Assembly: GCF_011382985.1 (NCBI RefSeq)
Contig: NZ_CP049933.1
Span: 2,914,001-2,978,000 of the forward strand
Origin: Leucobacter coleopterorum
GTDB taxonomy: Bacteria > Actinomycetota > Actinomycetes > Actinomycetales > Microbacteriaceae
Reading direction: 5' to 3'
Length of the DNA stretch: 64,000 nucleotides
A model generated the notes under the pieces. That model worked only from the letters and a program-made list of their open reading frames with translations, made no database searches and had not been told where the DNA came from. Each line of letters opens with the position of its first letter. Within the stretch, counting starts at the first letter, position 1. Positions 31,733 through 40,680 of this stretch are shown here, in pieces. Position numbers and translations under genes: made by a program.

Positions 31733-31793
31733 GAATCCGCCCGACTTTGTGCACTTAAGACCGGGTTTTAAGCGCACAAAGTCGGGCGGATTC
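31733..31793. repeat. Long hairpin after the cupredoxin gene (26-nt arms)
   Basis: Arms 31733-31758 and 31768-31793 (GAATCCGCCCGACTTTG...) are complementary over 26 nt with one mismatch and a 9-nt loop, 47 bp past the stop of the minus-strand cupredoxin gene. Confidence 0.8.
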
Positions 31794-31839
31794 GGAGGGG
31801 TGGGTGGGAGTTGAGTAAGGGCGTTCAGGAACCGCCCGG

Positions 31840-32232
31840 CTACTTCACCTTCACGTTGCCGACCATCTCGGGGTGAATCGAGCAGATGTAGCGAAAATCA
31901 CCCTCGTCCTTGAACACGTGCGTGTAGCTGCCGTCATAGACGAGCTCACTCACAAAACTGCCGTCGTCAGAGACCACGTCGTGCTGATTCGTGCCCTCGA
32001 AGACCCAGCGAACGGCCTGGCCTTTTTCGATCTCCACGTCAGCCGGCTCAAACTTGTTGTCGATCGCGCGCACCGTAACGACGGGCTTTGCACTGTCGTC
32101 AGACGGCACAGGTTCGGGCTTGCCCGAGGCGCACCCTGATAGGCCCAGAACCAAGCCCAGCACCATGACTCCTGCGATCCCGCCGCGGATCCCGCGCTTT
32201 GAAGCCGTGCGCACTCGTTCGCTCAACATCAT
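31840..32232 (-). CDS. Cupredoxin (plastocyanin-like) lipoprotein
   Basis: 130 residues from an ATG at 32232 with SD GAGGAA. A signal peptide ends in the lipobox LSGC, so the protein is lipid-anchored outside the membrane. The blue-copper ligands are visible: His in NQHDVV, and Cys, His and Met in YICSIHPEM. It probably carries electrons in the envelope or respiratory chain. The gene lies 91 bp after an LpdA-like quinone reductase gene on the same strand, but its redox partner is not identified. Confidence 0.9.
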   Translation of the reverse strand: MMLSERVRTASKRGIRGGIAGVMVLGLVLGLSGCASGKPEPVPSDDSAKPVVTVRAIDNKFEPADVEIEKGQAVRWVFEGTNQHDVVSDDGSFVSELVYDGSYTHVFKDEGDFRYICSIHPEMVGNVKVK

Positions 32233-32323
32233 TTGTTCCTCTTCTCTCGCGGCCAACATACCCTTGGGGCACACCAGTTTCACTCGACCGCTTGAGACGG
32301 TCGACCCCACCCGTTCCCACGCT

Positions 32324-33762
32324 CTAGTGCTGGTGCAGCGCTCGCGCCGCATCAGTAATCGCGCCAGTCATTGACGGGTAGACCGCAAACGCCGACGCAA
32401 CCTGGTCGACGGTCAGCCGGTGCTCAACGGCGAGCGCTAGCGGAAAAATGAGTTCACTCGCGCGGTGCGCAACAATCACGCCGCCGATCACGGTGCCGGA
32501 GGCCTTCCAAGCAAACAGTTTCACGAAACCATCGGTGAACCCGATCATCTTCGCGCGCGGGTTCAAGCTGAGCGGGATCGTGTGCTCGATCGCCTGCGCC
32601 ACGTCGCGAGCCTCTGCAAGACTGCGGGCGTTCCACCCGACCGTCGCGATCTCGGGGTACGTAAAGACGTTAGCTGCAACGTTGCGCAGGTCGATCGGTC
32701 GCACGAAATCGCCCAGCGCGTGCATTATCGCGGTACGCCCCTGCATCGCAGCAACCGAAGCGAGCGGATAGAAGTCCGTGCAGTCACCTGCCGCATAAAT
32801 CGAGGGGATCGCCGTGCGGGCCACCTTATTCACGCGAATGTGGCCGCTTTCGGTGAGCTGCACACCGGCTTCTTCAAGCCCAAGGTTGGCCGTGTTCGGG
32901 ATCGACCCCACCGCCATGAGACAGTGCGAACCTTCGACGGTTCGGCCATCTTCAAGTGCAACAATGACCCCATTCTCCGTGCGGGTGACCGACTCGGCGC
33001 GGGACTTCGACATCACGTTCATGCCGAGCCGCGCAAATTCACGCTCAATAACAGCGGCGGCGTCGGGATCCTCGCCCGGCAGCACCTGATCACGACTCGA
33101 CACGAGTGTCACCTCTGCACCGAGGGTGCGGTAGGCATTGGCGAATTCCGCCCCGGTCACTCCCGAGCCCACCACAACGAGATGCTCTGGAATTGCGGGC
33201 AGATCGTATAGCTGTTTCCAGTTCAGGATCCGCTCACCATCGGGTTTTGCCGAGTCGAGTTCGCGAGGGCTCGCGCCCACAGCCAGCACTATCGTGTCGG
33301 CCTCGATGCGATCGAAGTCGGTGCCACCGGATCCGGCGGAGGTCGAAACGAGCACGGCACCGACACCGTCAAGCCGCCCCTCGCCTTGTACAACGTGCAC
33401 ACCGGCAGCTTCGAGGCTCTGCAGCATGTCGTGCGACTGCGCACCGGCCATCGCGAGCAGACGCTTATTGACCGCTGCAAGGTTGACCGCAATCTCGGGG
33501 CGCACGGGCTTTCCGTCTCCCCGGGAACAAAGGCTTGCACGCCGAGCCGTCCGGAATCACGGACCGCCTGCACGGCGCCCGCCGTGCCAATCAGGCTCTT
33601 CGAGGGCACCACATCGGTGAGCACCGCTGCTCCGCCAACACCGGCCCGCTCGATCAGCGTGACATCTGCTCCTTGCTGTGCACCAGCGAGAGCCGCCTCG
33701 TAGCCACCAGGGCCACCTCCGAGCACAACGATCCGATGCTTGCGTTCATACGACTTGGCCAT
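32324..33762 (-). CDS. NAD(P)H-quinone dehydrogenase, LpdA-like flavoprotein (one frameshift in this sequence)
   Basis: N-terminus VVLGGGPGGYEAALAGAQQGADVTLIER binds FAD; the NAD motif VVVGSGVTGAEFANAY and the second FAD motif YAAGDCTDFYPLAS follow. The break near 33510 is repaired by one G in the CCCGGGG run, giving about 479 residues. The disulfide of true dihydrolipoamide dehydrogenases is missing (GGAAVLTDVVPSKSLI), as in the actinobacterial LpdA/Rv3303c group of quinone reductases. That group protects against oxidative stress. Confidence 0.85.
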
Positions 33763-33803
33763 GACTACAAGCTTACGCTGGCCACGACTCAGCTAGCGTC
33801 CGC

Positions 33804-34259
33804 TTAATCAGAAGAACCGAAGCAGTCCCGCACACAGTTCGGGTCACAGAATCGGGGCAGCCGCTTCTTCAACCGACGGTCGAAACTATGCCAATAGCCC
33901 TGCATGACAGCATTTTCGCGAGCCCCCGTCCAGAGGTGGAAGTTGCGGTCCACACCGCTGTCAGGCCATAACCACTCGTCGAACCAGGCGTCGACGGCTG
34001 TTTCCAGCGCAACACCAGGGTCCCCGCCTCCTACAAACAACCACGTTGCAGCGACGTTTACAGGTAGCGGCAGTGGCTCAATCTGGGCGCGATCACTGAC
34101 CTCAACAAAAACCTGCCCATAGGCGGTGTCGGGCAACAGCTGCAACCACTCACGAATCTCGTCGAGATCGGCCGCGTCTCCGGCGGCCAGCACGCAATCA
34201 ATCCCGTCGGGGTCGACGACCGAGGTGATCTCTGAGCCGTCTGATTCGAATGCCTGCAC
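33804..34259 (-). CDS. Stand-alone SIP (siderophore-interacting) domain protein
   Basis: 151 residues from a GTG. The central part (VLAAGDAADLDEIREWLQLLPDTAYGQVFVEVSD, then LPLPVNVAATWLFVGG) matches the NAD(P)H-binding C-terminal half of siderophore-interacting ferric reductases; the FAD half is absent. The C-terminus ends with several Cys. An iron-box-like palindrome covers its promoter. It probably works in iron release, possibly with a separate flavin protein. Confidence 0.75.
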   Translation of the reverse strand: MQAFESDGSEITSVVDPDGIDCVLAAGDAADLDEIREWLQLLPDTAYGQVFVEVSDRAQIEPLPLPVNVAATWLFVGGGDPGVALETAVDAWFDEWLWPDSGVDRNFHLWTGARENAVMQGYWHSFDRRLKKRLPRFCDPNCVRDCFGSSD

Positions 34260-34268
34260 GCCACTATT

Positions 34269-34282
34269 TTAGGGCATCCTAA
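34269..34282. promoter_or_regulatory. Possible DtxR/IdeR-type iron box upstream of the SIP gene
   Basis: TTAGG-GCAT-CCTAA overlaps a TAAAAT -10-like sequence 10 bp before the GTG at 34259. The arms match the outer parts of the DtxR consensus, but the spacer is 5 bp shorter. Confidence 0.35.
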
Positions 34283-34445
34283 GTTACATCGGGTGAACTC
34301 TCGGCGTTCGATCAGTATCGCAGGGTCACGCGGGGAATACCCCGCACCCTCAGGCGTTCGTTCATGATGCAGGTAGCACCCGCGAGGACCAGCGGGCCAT
34401 ACGACACGAGCCGCCGATCCCGCTTCAAAACCCATAGGACCAACC

Positions 34446-34679
34446 GTGAACAAATCTGTGTACCAACTTCTGCACGCCCTGATCGTGTCGATCATCATCT
34501 CTGTGCCGCTGACCCTCGTCATGCTCGCCGTGAATGTGGGCTTCGATAATCCCGAGTTCGGCACGATCTACCTTCGCAGTTTCTTGATCGCCGTCGCCGT
34601 TGCCACCCCTGTGTCGCTGTTCGCGGGCCCGCTTGGAGCGAAGATACTCACGAAAGCAGCCCCTCCGACTCAGTCGTAA
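34446..34679 (+). CDS. Small DUF2798 membrane protein
   Basis: 77 residues with two transmembrane helices: LLHALIVSIIISVPLTLVMLAV and FLIAVAVATPVSLFAGPLGA. Length and pattern fit DUF2798, whose function is unknown. It has its own start region between the SIP gene (opposite strand) and the decarboxylase. Confidence 0.8.
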   Translation: MNKSVYQLLHALIVSIIISVPLTLVMLAVNVGFDNPEFGTIYLRSFLIAVAVATPVSLFAGPLGAKILTKAAPPTQS

Positions 34680-34778
34680 ATCGCAACGTACCCGACCCGG
34701 CATTTGAAACGACGTATGATCGACAATCAGAACTCAACGCAACACCAATAAACGCCGATGTTGGAAGGACTGTCGTCA

Positions 34779-37571
34779 ATGACGAGGATCGACTCCGCTC
34801 ACGAAACACTTACAGAGGAATTTCGGGGCACCGGTTCGATTTCCGACAGCATCCCGGAACCTCGCGCGACGCAAGCCGACTCAGGCAGTGTACTTGAGCG
34901 CGATCCCGGCATGCCATCGAGCACCTGGCGTCTCCGCAGCGATGCTTGGGAGTACCTGCGATTCGGCGTGAAGCGTCTCGCACTCGGCAACGACGACACC
35001 GACACGCTCACCCCAGATAGCGAGATCTACCGCTCACTGCGCTCGCTTGAGACCATCGAGATGTACTGGGCAGGCTTCGGCCAGCGATACGTGACTGGGA
35101 TTACAGACCTGCTCGAAGCAGGCGACTACGTCACCGCGCTCGACCGCATTGGACGGGTCGTCAACCGGCTGCGCGGCGACACGGTGCCCGAGGAGCCTCG
35201 CGAAGAATTCATCGATGAACTCGATCGTCTCGAGACCAGCGGCGACGGCGATCCCCGCACCCGCTTCGAGGTGCTCGTCATCGACGAGACCACCGCTGCT
35301 GACCGCGACACGATGCGCGCGGAAGCGCTGCGCCTGCGCAATCCGGCCGATGACTTTATCTACGAGTACGTCATCGTGCCCTCTGCCGACGACGCCGTTG
35401 CCGCCGTTCTCACCAATCCCAACATTCTCGCCTGCGTCGTGCGCCCGGGCTTCAGCGACCGCACCCGACAGAGCCTCAGCAAAGACCTCAAAGAGGCCAT
35501 CGGTCTCGCCCGCACAGATTCAGAGAACACCAACACGATTGCACCGGCTCGCAGTTCGCTCGCCTCCGTGCAGCGGGTGCTCGGGATCGCCGATACACTC
35601 GCCGCGATCCGCCCCGAACTCGACCTGTATCTCATGGCAGGCGCACACATCGAAGAGCTTGCCGGGGCACTGACCCGCCGCTTCCGTCGTGTGTTCAGGC
35701 GCGAGGATCAACTGGAGCTTCACCTCACGCTGCTTCGACGCGTCTCGCACCTCTACGACACCCCGTTTTTCAGCGCGATTCAGGATCACGCGCGGCGCCC
35801 CGTCGGGGTCTTCCATGCACTGCCAGTGGCGCGTGGTGGATCAGTCGTATCGTCCAAGTGGATCAAGGATCTTGAGACGTTCTACGGTTTGAACCTGCTG
35901 CTCGCCGAAACCTCGGCGACCTCGGGCGGTCTCGATTCGCTACTCGCGCCGGTCGGCACCATCAAGAAGGCTCAGGATCTTGCCGCGCGTGCATACGGTG
36001 CGAAACACACGTTCTTCGTAACGAACGGCACCTCAACAGCCAACAAGATCGTGCACCAGGCGCTCGTCGCCCCGAACGATGTGGTGATGGTGGATCGTAA
36101 CTGCCACAAATCACACCACCACGCCGTCATGTTGACAGGCGCAAGGCCTGCCTACCTCGAGGCATACCCGCTGAACGATTTTGCGTTCTACGGTGCCGTG
36201 CCGATCAGTCGGATCAAGCAGATGCTGCTCGACTACCGCGCTGCGGGCCGCCTCGATGAGGTACGCATGATCACGCTGACCAACTGCACGTTTGACGGCA
36301 TAGTTTACGATCCCGAGCGTGTGATGGCCGAGTGCCTCGCGATCAAGCCCGACCTTGTCTTTCTCTGGGACGAAGCCTGGTTTGCGTTTGCCGCGTTCCA
36401 CCCGGTCACTCGCCGCCGCACCGCGATGTCGGCAGCAAAGCGCCTGGAAGAGCGCCTCAAGTCCGGGACCCACGCGGCGGCCTACCGCGCTCAGCAGTCA
36501 CGGCTCTTCGGAGCGGACGGCGATCCCGCCCCCGACGCAGCCTGGTTGAACGAGCGACTGATCCCCTCGCCTGATGCTCGGATTCGTGTGTATGCAACGC
36601 AGTCGACGCACAAGACGCTGACGGCATTGCGTCAGGGATCAATGATCCACGTCTACGACCAAGATTGGGTGCGCGAGGCGGAAGAGTCCTTCCACGAGGC
36701 GTACATGACACACACCTCGACCTCACCGAACTACCAGATCCTCTCGTCCCTCGACATTGGCCGCCGCCAGGTGGAGCTTGAGGGCTTCGAACTCGTGCAA
36801 AGGCAGCTCGATCTCGCCACGAGCCTTGCCCAGGCGATCGCGCGCCACCCGCTGCTGCGTCGCACGTTTAGGGTTTTGACCGCGCACGACCTCGTGCCCG
36901 CCGAGCACCGCGGGGTCGGCCGCCCCATGCCGTTGCGTGACGGCCTCACGAGCATGTGGCAGGCGTGGGCACACGACGAGTTCGTGGTGGACCCCTCGCG
37001 TATCACCATCGAGATCAGTCGCACTGGCGTCGACGGCGACACCTTCAAGCACGAGCACCTGATGGATCGCTATGGCATCCAGGTCAACAAAACGAGCCGC
37101 AACACGGTGCTGTTTATGACCAATATCGGCACCTCGCGCAGTGCGGTCGCGTACCTCATCGAGGTGCTCGTCAAGCTCGCCGATCGTTTTGAAGAGGAGC
37201 AGGCGCAGCGTGATCCCGAGCTGCCGTTTGAGTCTTCTGTGGAGTCTCCACCCCTACCCGATTTCAGCGCGTTTGCGCCCGGCTACGCGACCGATGCCTC
37301 CCTGCCCGACGGGGATCTGCGGGCGGCGTTCTTCAATGGACAGCGTCGCGGCACCGTCGAGCATGTCTCACCCGAGGTGCTGCGCGAGCGCGTGCGGGCT
37401 GGCGAGAAGCCTATCTCTGCCGGATTCGTGACCCCCTACCCACCCGGATTCCCGGTGCTGGTTCCTGGCCAGGTCATTACATCCGAGGTGCTCGACTTTA
37501 TGGCTGTGCTCGACACGAGAGAGATCCACGGCTTCGATGCCCGCCGCGGGTACCGGGTGCTGCGGGGTTAG
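34779..37571 (+). CDS. Large Orn/Lys/Arg decarboxylase-family PLP enzyme
   Basis: 930 residues. The ATG at 34779 is chosen because GGAAGGA stands 9 bp upstream; an ATG at 34758 has none. A wing-like N-terminal region of about 330 residues is followed by the fold-type I core: TSATSGGLDSL, GAKHTFFVTNGTSTANKI, LVFLWDEAWFAF and YATQSTHKTL with the PLP Lys near residue 611. The C-terminal Orn/Arg decarboxylase domain ends PYPPGFPVLVPGQV. It probably converts a basic amino acid to a diamine in the cytosol. Actinobacterial members of this size are poorly characterised, so the substrate is open. Confidence 0.85.
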   Translation: MTRIDSAHETLTEEFRGTGSISDSIPEPRATQADSGSVLERDPGMPSSTWRLRSDAWEYLRFGVKRLALGNDDTDTLTPDSEIYRSLRSLETIEMYWAGFGQRYVTGITDLLEAGDYVTALDRIGRVVNRLRGDTVPEEPREEFIDELDRLETSGDGDPRTRFEVLVIDETTAADRDTMRAEALRLRNPADDFIYEYVIVPSADDAVAAVLTNPNILACVVRPGFSDRTRQSLSKDLKEAIGLARTDSENTNTIAPARSSLASVQRVLGIADTLAAIRPELDLYLMAGAHIEELAGALTRRFRRVFRREDQLELHLTLLRRVSHLYDTPFFSAIQDHARRPVGVFHALPVARGGSVVSSKWIKDLETFYGLNLLLAETSATSGGLDSLLAPVGTIKKAQDLAARAYGAKHTFFVTNGTSTANKIVHQALVAPNDVVMVDRNCHKSHHHAVMLTGARPAYLEAYPLNDFAFYGAVPISRIKQMLLDYRAAGRLDEVRMITLTNCTFDGIVYDPERVMAECLAIKPDLVFLWDEAWFAFAAFHPVTRRRTAMSAAKRLEERLKSGTHAAAYRAQQSRLFGADGDPAPDAAWLNERLIPSPDARIRVYATQSTHKTLTALRQGSMIHVYDQDWVREAEESFHEAYMTHTSTSPNYQILSSLDIGRRQVELEGFELVQRQLDLATSLAQAIARHPLLRRTFRVLTAHDLVPAEHRGVGRPMPLRDGLTSMWQAWAHDEFVVDPSRITIEISRTGVDGDTFKHEHLMDRYGIQVNKTSRNTVLFMTNIGTSRSAVAYLIEVLVKLADRFEEEQAQRDPELPFESSVESPPLPDFSAFAPGYATDASLPDGDLRAAFFNGQRRGTVEHVSPEVLRERVRAGEKPISAGFVTPYPPGFPVLVPGQVITSEVLDFMAVLDTREIHGFDARRGYRVLRG

Positions 37572-37635
37572 TTGGGAGGGGTGCCGGCACCGGCCTTGCC
37601 CTTGCCGCTTCGGCGCACTCGCACTCGCACTCGCC

Positions 37636-37711
37636 CCACGCACCCGGTATTGCCGAATGCACCCCTAGGTACCGCGATCTTTGGGTGCACTGGGCAACGA
37701 GGGGTGCGTGG
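37636..37711. repeat. 76-bp palindromic repeat, copy 1, at the 3' end of the AbiEi-like gene
   Basis: 29-nt outer arms 37636-37664 and 37683-37711, ends CCACGCACCC and GGGTGCGTGG, with inner TGCACCC/GGGTGCA. It is about 68 percent identical to the element at 38826-38902 on the other side of the gene. The AbiEi-like stop codon (37665) lies inside it. A GCACTC triple lies just before it at 37614-37631. Confidence 0.7.
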
Positions 37712-38702
37712 ATAGGCTGGAGACGGGTCTACGGCGAACAGGGATCGCGATCCCAAACGAGATAAGTCTGTCGCGAAACACACCCCGCGTGCGTAAGTGG
37801 GGCATGCCCCAACGGATCATTCGATAGCTCGTCACACCTCGGATCCAGTCTTCCCGCTGTTTCTCTTCGATAACGAGTTGGTTCGCGGTTTTCCCGCGTG
37901 TCATTTCGGGGTCCGTGTACTTCACAACCCCGTCAACCTCACCGAAGACACCAAGACCAAACAACTCAAAATCGACCCTGTAGGGCCGCCCACCGTATGG
38001 TGAGCGCACAGCCACCTGTGTCGCCACATCAAACCCGAAGTCTTCCAAGTACAGTCTGCTCACGCTTTCAGCCACCGACTCTGCGCTGCCATTGGCCCGC
38101 GCGAGAACTGTTCGGGCCGCCGCGTTCCCGCGCATACCTTTCACTTTTGAGACATGCTGCTGCGCCGCTCGGAGCCAGTCACGTTGTCGTTGCATACTCT
38201 TGCCGTCCCGACGCAGCGCCGCATCCATACTTCCAAGGCCAACTTCCAGTGAAGCAACCCTGGCAACATCCACTGCCGTCCGCATCAGTGAGGTACACAG
38301 GAACGGGCCGATTTGAATCAGGTCATCCGCTTCGAGCCGCCCTATATGGCGAACAATTTTGCCTTTGCTGTTCACCCGCGGCCCCTGCAATGCCGTCATG
38401 TGCAGTGGTTCATCTCGAAATTGGAACAGTGGAAGACGATGCAGAATCGCTGCTGAGTGATGGGAAAACACTGGCGGTTTTTCGGCTCGGGCAAGCGCCG
38501 CAAGCATTTGTATCAGGTGACGAATTTCGGAGGTCGTTTGGCGCCAGTATTCTGCGTCGACATAGCTGTCGCGCGACACTCTTCGCAGAAGGCCATCGGC
38601 CAGTGCACGTTCAACGCCTCGCCGGTTCAGGCCGGACGCCCGCAGCTGGCCGTAAGTTCGCAGTTGCGCCTGGGCCTCGGAGATCACTCGGGTTGAAAGC
38701 AT
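37665..38702 (-). CDS. Solitary AbiEi-like type IV antitoxin-family protein with nuclease-like C-terminus
   Basis: 345 residues. A winged-helix N-terminus (LRTYGQLRASGLNRRGVERALADGLLRRVSRDSYV) is followed by the AbiEi-type middle region. The C-terminal part has a PD-(D/E)XK-like layout: Glu in ESVSRLYLEDFGF, Asp in RPYRVDFELFG and GEVDG about 10 residues later. No toxin gene of the AbiEii type is near. Both ends are bracketed by copies of one palindromic repeat. The last 15 residues are encoded by the repeat and are Ser/Pro rich. Confidence 0.75.
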   Translation of the reverse strand: MLSTRVISEAQAQLRTYGQLRASGLNRRGVERALADGLLRRVSRDSYVDAEYWRQTTSEIRHLIQMLAALARAEKPPVFSHHSAAILHRLPLFQFRDEPLHMTALQGPRVNSKGKIVRHIGRLEADDLIQIGPFLCTSLMRTAVDVARVASLEVGLGSMDAALRRDGKSMQRQRDWLRAAQQHVSKVKGMRGNAAARTVLARANGSAESVAESVSRLYLEDFGFDVATQVAVRSPYGGRPYRVDFELFGLGVFGEVDGVVKYTDPEMTRGKTANQLVIEEKQREDWIRGVTSYRMIRWGMPHLRTRGVFRDRLISFGIAIPVRRRPVSSLSTHPSLPSAPKDRGT

Positions 38703-38825
38703 CTACCCATCGTCTCTGAGAAGCATCCGTCTGGGGCCGATATATGGGCATTGTGAATAACTCGGTGACTTTGCCGTTAACTCTCCGTCTGTGAACGAAG
38801 GATCGGACCGCCGGCAGGCAGGAGT

Positions 38826-38902
38826 CCGTGCACCCAATACCGCCGTGAGCACCCCTTGTGCACCCTGAATATCGGGTGCACTCGACAGCAAAGGGTGCAC
38901 GG
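38826..38902. repeat. 77-bp palindromic repeat, copy 2, upstream of the AbiEi-like gene
   Basis: Outer arms 38826-38854 and 38874-38902, ends CCGTGCACCC and GGGTGCACGG, with an extra GTGCACCC/GGGTGCAC stem inside. Compared with copy 1, the two changed bases near each end (AC to GT and GT to AC) preserve pairing. It lies between the AbiEi-like start (38702) and the end of the PIN gene (38966). Confidence 0.7.
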
Positions 38903-38965
38903 CTACATAGCTGCCCTGGAAAAATTAGGTCAGGGCAGCACAGGGCAGGTGGGAGCGAAGAGCGC

Positions 38966-39358
38966 TCACACCGCAGACAGCAGCAGTGACAGGCCAAAAC
39001 GCGCTGCAGCGTTACTGAGCGCGTCGTCGAAGGTCACAAGTTGCGAGCCCGTGGCGATCGCGGCATCAAGCACGCAACAGTCGGGCATTTTCAGACCGGT
39101 TGCCGCTCGAATCTCCGCGAGACGAAGCCCCGACCCCTCCGTCGGTACCCACTCTTCGATGCCCATCGCGGCAAGCTCGCGCGCCTTGAAATCTGCTAAC
39201 CCACGTCGCGCGGGCCCCAACAGCACCTCGGCTTTCGTGAGAGGGTGCAATAGTAGATCGTCACTTAAATGGGCCATGAAAAACTCACGCGCACGCAGGT
39301 GGTGTACATCATTCGTGTTTCCGAGCGCAATCAGCACACTCGCGTCGAGCACGATCAC
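38966..39358 (-). CDS. PIN-domain ribonuclease, VapC-type toxin
   Basis: 130 residues. The PIN acidic residues are visible: Asp5 in MIVLDASVLIA, Glu in KAEVLLGP, and the Asp pair in MPDCCVLDAAI and LVTFDDAL. VapC proteins cut tRNA or rRNA and are held inactive by their antitoxin. The start overlaps the antitoxin stop by 4 bp (ATGA). Confidence 0.9.
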   Translation of the reverse strand: MIVLDASVLIALGNTNDVHHLRAREFFMAHLSDDLLLHPLTKAEVLLGPARRGLADFKARELAAMGIEEWVPTEGSGLRLAEIRAATGLKMPDCCVLDAAIATGSQLVTFDDALSNAAARFGLSLLLSAV

Positions 39359-39630
39359 TCAGGCCAATCCTCTCGAAGCTGCTCAAGGTAGTCCGCCCCG
39401 TAGGTGTCGCTCAGGCTCCCAGCGAAGGCCTCCAGGGCCGCCTCGCGACGCTTCGCTGCACCGCTCTGCCTCTGCTGACGCTCCTCTTCGATCGAGTGCG
39501 CGCCCCTCAGTAGCAGCTGCCTCACACGCTCAGAGTTTCGCAGATCGGGCCAGGTCATTCGAGCAACCTCAAGCGCCCGAGCGACCTCGGGCGTCTCGGT
39601 CACTTGAAATCTCGGCAACGTGGTGGGCAT
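39355..39630 (-). CDS. Probable VapB-type antitoxin
   Basis: 91 residues from an ATG at 39630 (MPTTLPRFQVTETPEVARALEV). The N-terminus could form a ribbon-helix-helix; the helical C-terminus (EEERQQRQSGAAKRREAALEAF, YLEQLREDWPE) would wrap the toxin. It is identified mainly from its position upstream of, and 4-bp overlap with, the PIN gene. Confidence 0.75.
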   Translation of the reverse strand: MPTTLPRFQVTETPEVARALEVARMTWPDLRNSERVRQLLLRGAHSIEEERQQRQSGAAKRREAALEAFAGSLSDTYGADYLEQLREDWPE

Positions 39631-39691
39631 GTGGAAAGTGTACCACCAAGAGATCAGGTGCAACACCCCGCAAGCACCCTAAACTATCCGC

Positions 39692-40495
39692 ATGACTGAA
39701 ACGCAGGATCCGCACGCCCTCGCCCAGCAGGCCGCCGACACGATCGCAGAGTTGACCGGGGTGGAGCGGCACGACATCGCACTGACCCTCGGAAGCGGTT
39801 GGGGTAAAGCTGCCGACATGATCGGCGAGACCGTCGCCGTCGTGCCCGCCGAGCAGGTGCCCGGGTTTCACACGTCCGGGGTGCCCGGTCACTCGGGAAC
39901 CTTGCGTTCGATCCGCCTTGAGAGCGGCAAACACGCCCTCATTATCGGGGCGCGCACCCACCTCTACGAGGGCAAGGGTGTGCGGGCCGTGGTGCACGGC
40001 GTGCGCACGGCGGCCGCGGCAGGGGCAAGCATCATGATCCTCACCAACGGCGCGGGCGGTGTGGATCCCGCTTTCCGCGCTGGCGAGGCCGTACTCATCA
40101 GTGATCACCTCAACCTCACCGCGACGTCGCCACTAGAGGGTGCCAACTTCACCGATCTCACCGATCTGTACACACCGCGCCTGCGCGACATTGCACGCAC
40201 CACCGAGCCCGCACTGCAGGAGGGTATCTACGTGCAGTTGCCGGGTCCGCACTACGAAACTCCGGCAGAGATCCACTACCTGCGAACCATTGGTGGTCAG
40301 ATCGTCGGCATGTCGACCACCCTTGAGGCCATCGCCGCACGCGAGGCCGGGATGGAGATTCTGGGATTCTCCCTCATCACCAACCCCGCCGCGGGCATGG
40401 GCGACCCGCTCAGCCACGAGGAGGTGCTCGCAGAGGGCCGCGCCGCGGAGCCGCGTCTTGCGGATTTGCTGAGCCGGGTAGTCCGACGCCTCTAA
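39692..40495 (+). CDS. Purine nucleoside phosphorylase (type II, trimeric)
   Basis: 267 residues. Family motifs: LTLGSGWGKAAD, GVPGHSGTLRS, the GRTHLYEGKG-type phosphate site (here GARTHLYEGKG), LTNGAGGVDPAF, YVQLPGPHYETPAEI and GMSTTLEAIAAR. It splits purine nucleosides with phosphate to base and ribose-1-phosphate in the cytosol. It is divergent from the VapBC pair and appears to stand alone. Confidence 0.95.
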   Translation: MTETQDPHALAQQAADTIAELTGVERHDIALTLGSGWGKAADMIGETVAVVPAEQVPGFHTSGVPGHSGTLRSIRLESGKHALIIGARTHLYEGKGVRAVVHGVRTAAAAGASIMILTNGAGGVDPAFRAGEAVLISDHLNLTATSPLEGANFTDLTDLYTPRLRDIARTTEPALQEGIYVQLPGPHYETPAEIHYLRTIGGQIVGMSTTLEAIAAREAGMEILGFSLITNPAAGMGDPLSHEEVLAEGRAAEPRLADLLSRVVRRL

Positions 40496-40680
40496 TACCT
40501 CCGGTTCCCATGTCACGAATGTGCACGATCGGCAGCTTCAATACACGGGCACGGGAGGCCCAGCAGCCTCATACGGAAATATGACGATGATCCCTTAAGT
40601 ACCGACGTTTCGCGATATTTTTGGAGCCGCCGAGCCGTTACGCTCGGGAACACACCCACCCGCATTCCCAAAGGAGAGAA

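Noticed and set aside
34058-34564. Minus-strand ORF of 168 aa upstream of the SIP gene
   Set aside because: Arg/Cys/Pro-rich shadow overlapping the SIP gene and the DUF2798 gene on the other strand; no family features.
37636-38902. Insertion sequence
   Set aside because: The gene between the repeats is AbiEi-like, with no DDE, HUH or serine recombinase motif, and no target site duplication could be identified by eye.
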